A DNA stretch of 5,254 bases, taken from the NCBI GenBank assembly GCA_017444505.1, contig JAFSWK010000255.1, positions 1-5,254 of the forward strand. Direction: 5' to 3'. The notes below the pieces were generated by a model that saw only the letters and a list, made by a program, of their open reading frames with translations, did not search any database and had not been told where the DNA came from. This document shows positions 4,233 through 5,254 of the stretch, in pieces; position 1 is the first letter of the stretch, and each line of letters starts with the position of its first letter. This DNA comes from Rhodocyclaceae bacterium (GTDB lineage Bacteria > Pseudomonadota > Gammaproteobacteria > Burkholderiales > Rhodocyclaceae). The position numbers and the translations under genes were made by a program.

Positions 4233-5254
4233 GGGGATTACGGTTTCCTTGCTGGGAGCGGCAACCGTAGCCGGTTCGTTGGGCACGGTAGAGCAGCGCA
4301 TCGGCAGTATAAATCGAAGCGCCGAACGATGGCGCGAAAAACGCGCTCACCTCGTCGCCATGAGCCGCGACTGGCGCGCAAACAGCCAGGAGGCACAGAG
4401 ATTTGCCCGCGAGATAGCGACTGTCGACAAACGCCTTGCGGGGCTTGCCGCGCAAGCAAACCGCTTGCAGGTGCTGGGGACACGTCTGAATGCTGCGCGC
4501 GAGGACATGAGAAGCCGCATCGGCGACATCGCCTCGGTCTATGGCATGACGCGGATGCTGGGCGCGCCCATCGGCGCGTTTGTGCGGCAAGATGACGCGG
4601 CCAACGCGCTGAAAGTGGCGATGATGGATGAGCGCGGGGATGCTGGCGAGCATTTCGAGACGGTACGCAAGCAGGCCATTGAACTGGGCAACGTCTTGCC
4701 TGGCACCACGGCGGACTTTATGAACGCGGCGCGCGCGCTCAATGAACAAGGCGTGGCTGTCCGCTCCGTTATTGGCGGCGGTCTGGCCGCTGCCAGTCAC
4801 CTTGCCGTGGTCATGCGGATGCCTGCCGAATCCGCCGCAGAAATGACCGCCAAGCTGCGCGAAGCCTACAAGCTCACCGATGACGAACTGCCCAAAATGG
4901 CCGACGCCATGCAGCGCGCCAAGTTCGCCTTTGGCATCCGTCCGGACGACCTGATGGCGGCCAGCGCCTATCAAGCGCCCATCCTGAACCAGTTGGGTAT
5001 TTCGGGCATTGAGAACACCCGCAAGATGCTGGCCATTCAGGGCATGGCCGCGCAGGTGGGGCTGGAAGGTTCCTCGTTCGGCACCAACTTCGCCATGATG
5101 CTCACCCGTCTGGCCAAGGGGCCGAAAATGATTGAGGAGGCCAATCGCGGCATCAAGTCGCACGCGCGCGAGGCCGTCGAGGCGCTCGGCATCCAGTTTG
5201 AATTTTTCGACGAACGCGGCAATTTCGCCGGCATCGAGCGCATGGTCAGCGAAC
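4213..5254 (+). CDS. T: Tail tape measure protein, N-terminal part (runs off window)
   Basis: The first 347 residues of a tape measure protein are present and the frame is open to the right edge. Tape measure proteins set tail length and are threaded through the tube during assembly and infection. It begins MSTNISLGITVSLLGAATVAG, typical of this family's N-terminus. A long charged helical region follows (about 25-105; RAEKR-, DKRLAGL- and NRLQVLG-type heptads) that should form coiled coil. From about residue 118 comes the minor tail / tape measure core domain, with GAPIGAFVRQDDAANALKVAM, an AIELGNVLPGTTADFMNAARALNEQG segment near 155-180, and helices including GISGIENTRKMLAIQGMAAQVG near 262-283. 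ATG 4213 was chosen for the family-like N-terminus and AGGA eight bases upstream. The start overlaps a candidate antisense gene by eight bases. Confidence 0.92.
   Translation, partial: MSTNISLGITVSLLGAATVAGSLGTVEQRIGSINRSAERWREKRAHLVAMSRDWRANSQEAQRFAREIATVDKRLAGLAAQANRLQVLGTRLNAAREDMRSRIGDIASVYGMTRMLGAPIGAFVRQDDAANALKVAMMDERGDAGEHFETVRKQAIELGNVLPGTTADFMNAARALNEQGVAVRSVIGGGLAAASHLAVVMRMPAESAAEMTAKLREAYKLTDDELPKMADAMQRAKFAFGIRPDDLMAASAYQAPILNQLGISGIENTRKMLAIQGMAAQVGLEGSSFGTNFAMMLTRLAKGPKMIEEANRGIKSHAREAVEALGIQFEFFDERGNFAGIERMVSE

Noticed and set aside
4306..4334. Minus-strand promoter with TATACT (-10 like) upstream of the antisense gene
   Set aside because: The -10-like hexamer at 4311-4306 is good, but no -35-like sequence is present at 15-19 bases' spacing; the match alone is too short to call a promoter.
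3814..5163. 449-residue minus-strand ORF under the tape measure gene
   Set aside because: It is antisense to the clearly recognisable tape measure protein, has a different frame from the candidate membrane protein and shows no family pattern.

Overview
The window is part of the structural (neck and tail) region of a contractile-tailed phage or prophage. GC content is high and codons favour G or C in third position (CTG, GCC/GCG, CGC, GAC). With the phage families present, this suggests a proteobacterial host, possibly a betaproteobacterium; that is inference, because no host gene is visible.

Layout: positions 1-239 hold no convincing gene. They do contain a 10-bp-stem hairpin, a degenerate direct repeat, and an 18-bp perfect palindrome that includes the start codon of the first gene. 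From 240 to the right edge the plus strand carries a compact morphogenesis operon: a Mu Gp36-like (DUF1320) neck protein, a Mu Gp37-like tail-completion protein, a small protein in the position of Mu gp38, a P2 FI-like tail sheath, a P2 FII-like tail tube, a tail assembly chaperone, a P2 GpE-like extension, and the N-terminal 347 residues of a tape measure protein that runs off the window. Neighbours overlap or are a few to about 20 bases apart, and most have good ribosome binding sites.

How they work together: the chaperone pair coats the tape measure, the tube polymerises around it to the measured length, the sheath assembles on the tube, and the Gp36/Gp37-type proteins finish the head-tail junction. 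The module looks mosaic, with Mu-like neck genes joined to P2-like tail genes.

Two points deserve attention. First, the chaperone ends in TTT TGA and the GpE-like sequence continues in the frame reached by a one-base forward slip exactly there. This implies a +1 (RF2-like) programmed frameshift, unlike the -1 shift of P2. Second, the 302-base gap between the GpE stop and the tape measure start is filled almost exactly by a minus-strand ORF. It encodes a small two-helix membrane protein and has an AAGGAG site six bases before a GTG start, so it is a candidate 'moron' inserted antisense into the tail operon.
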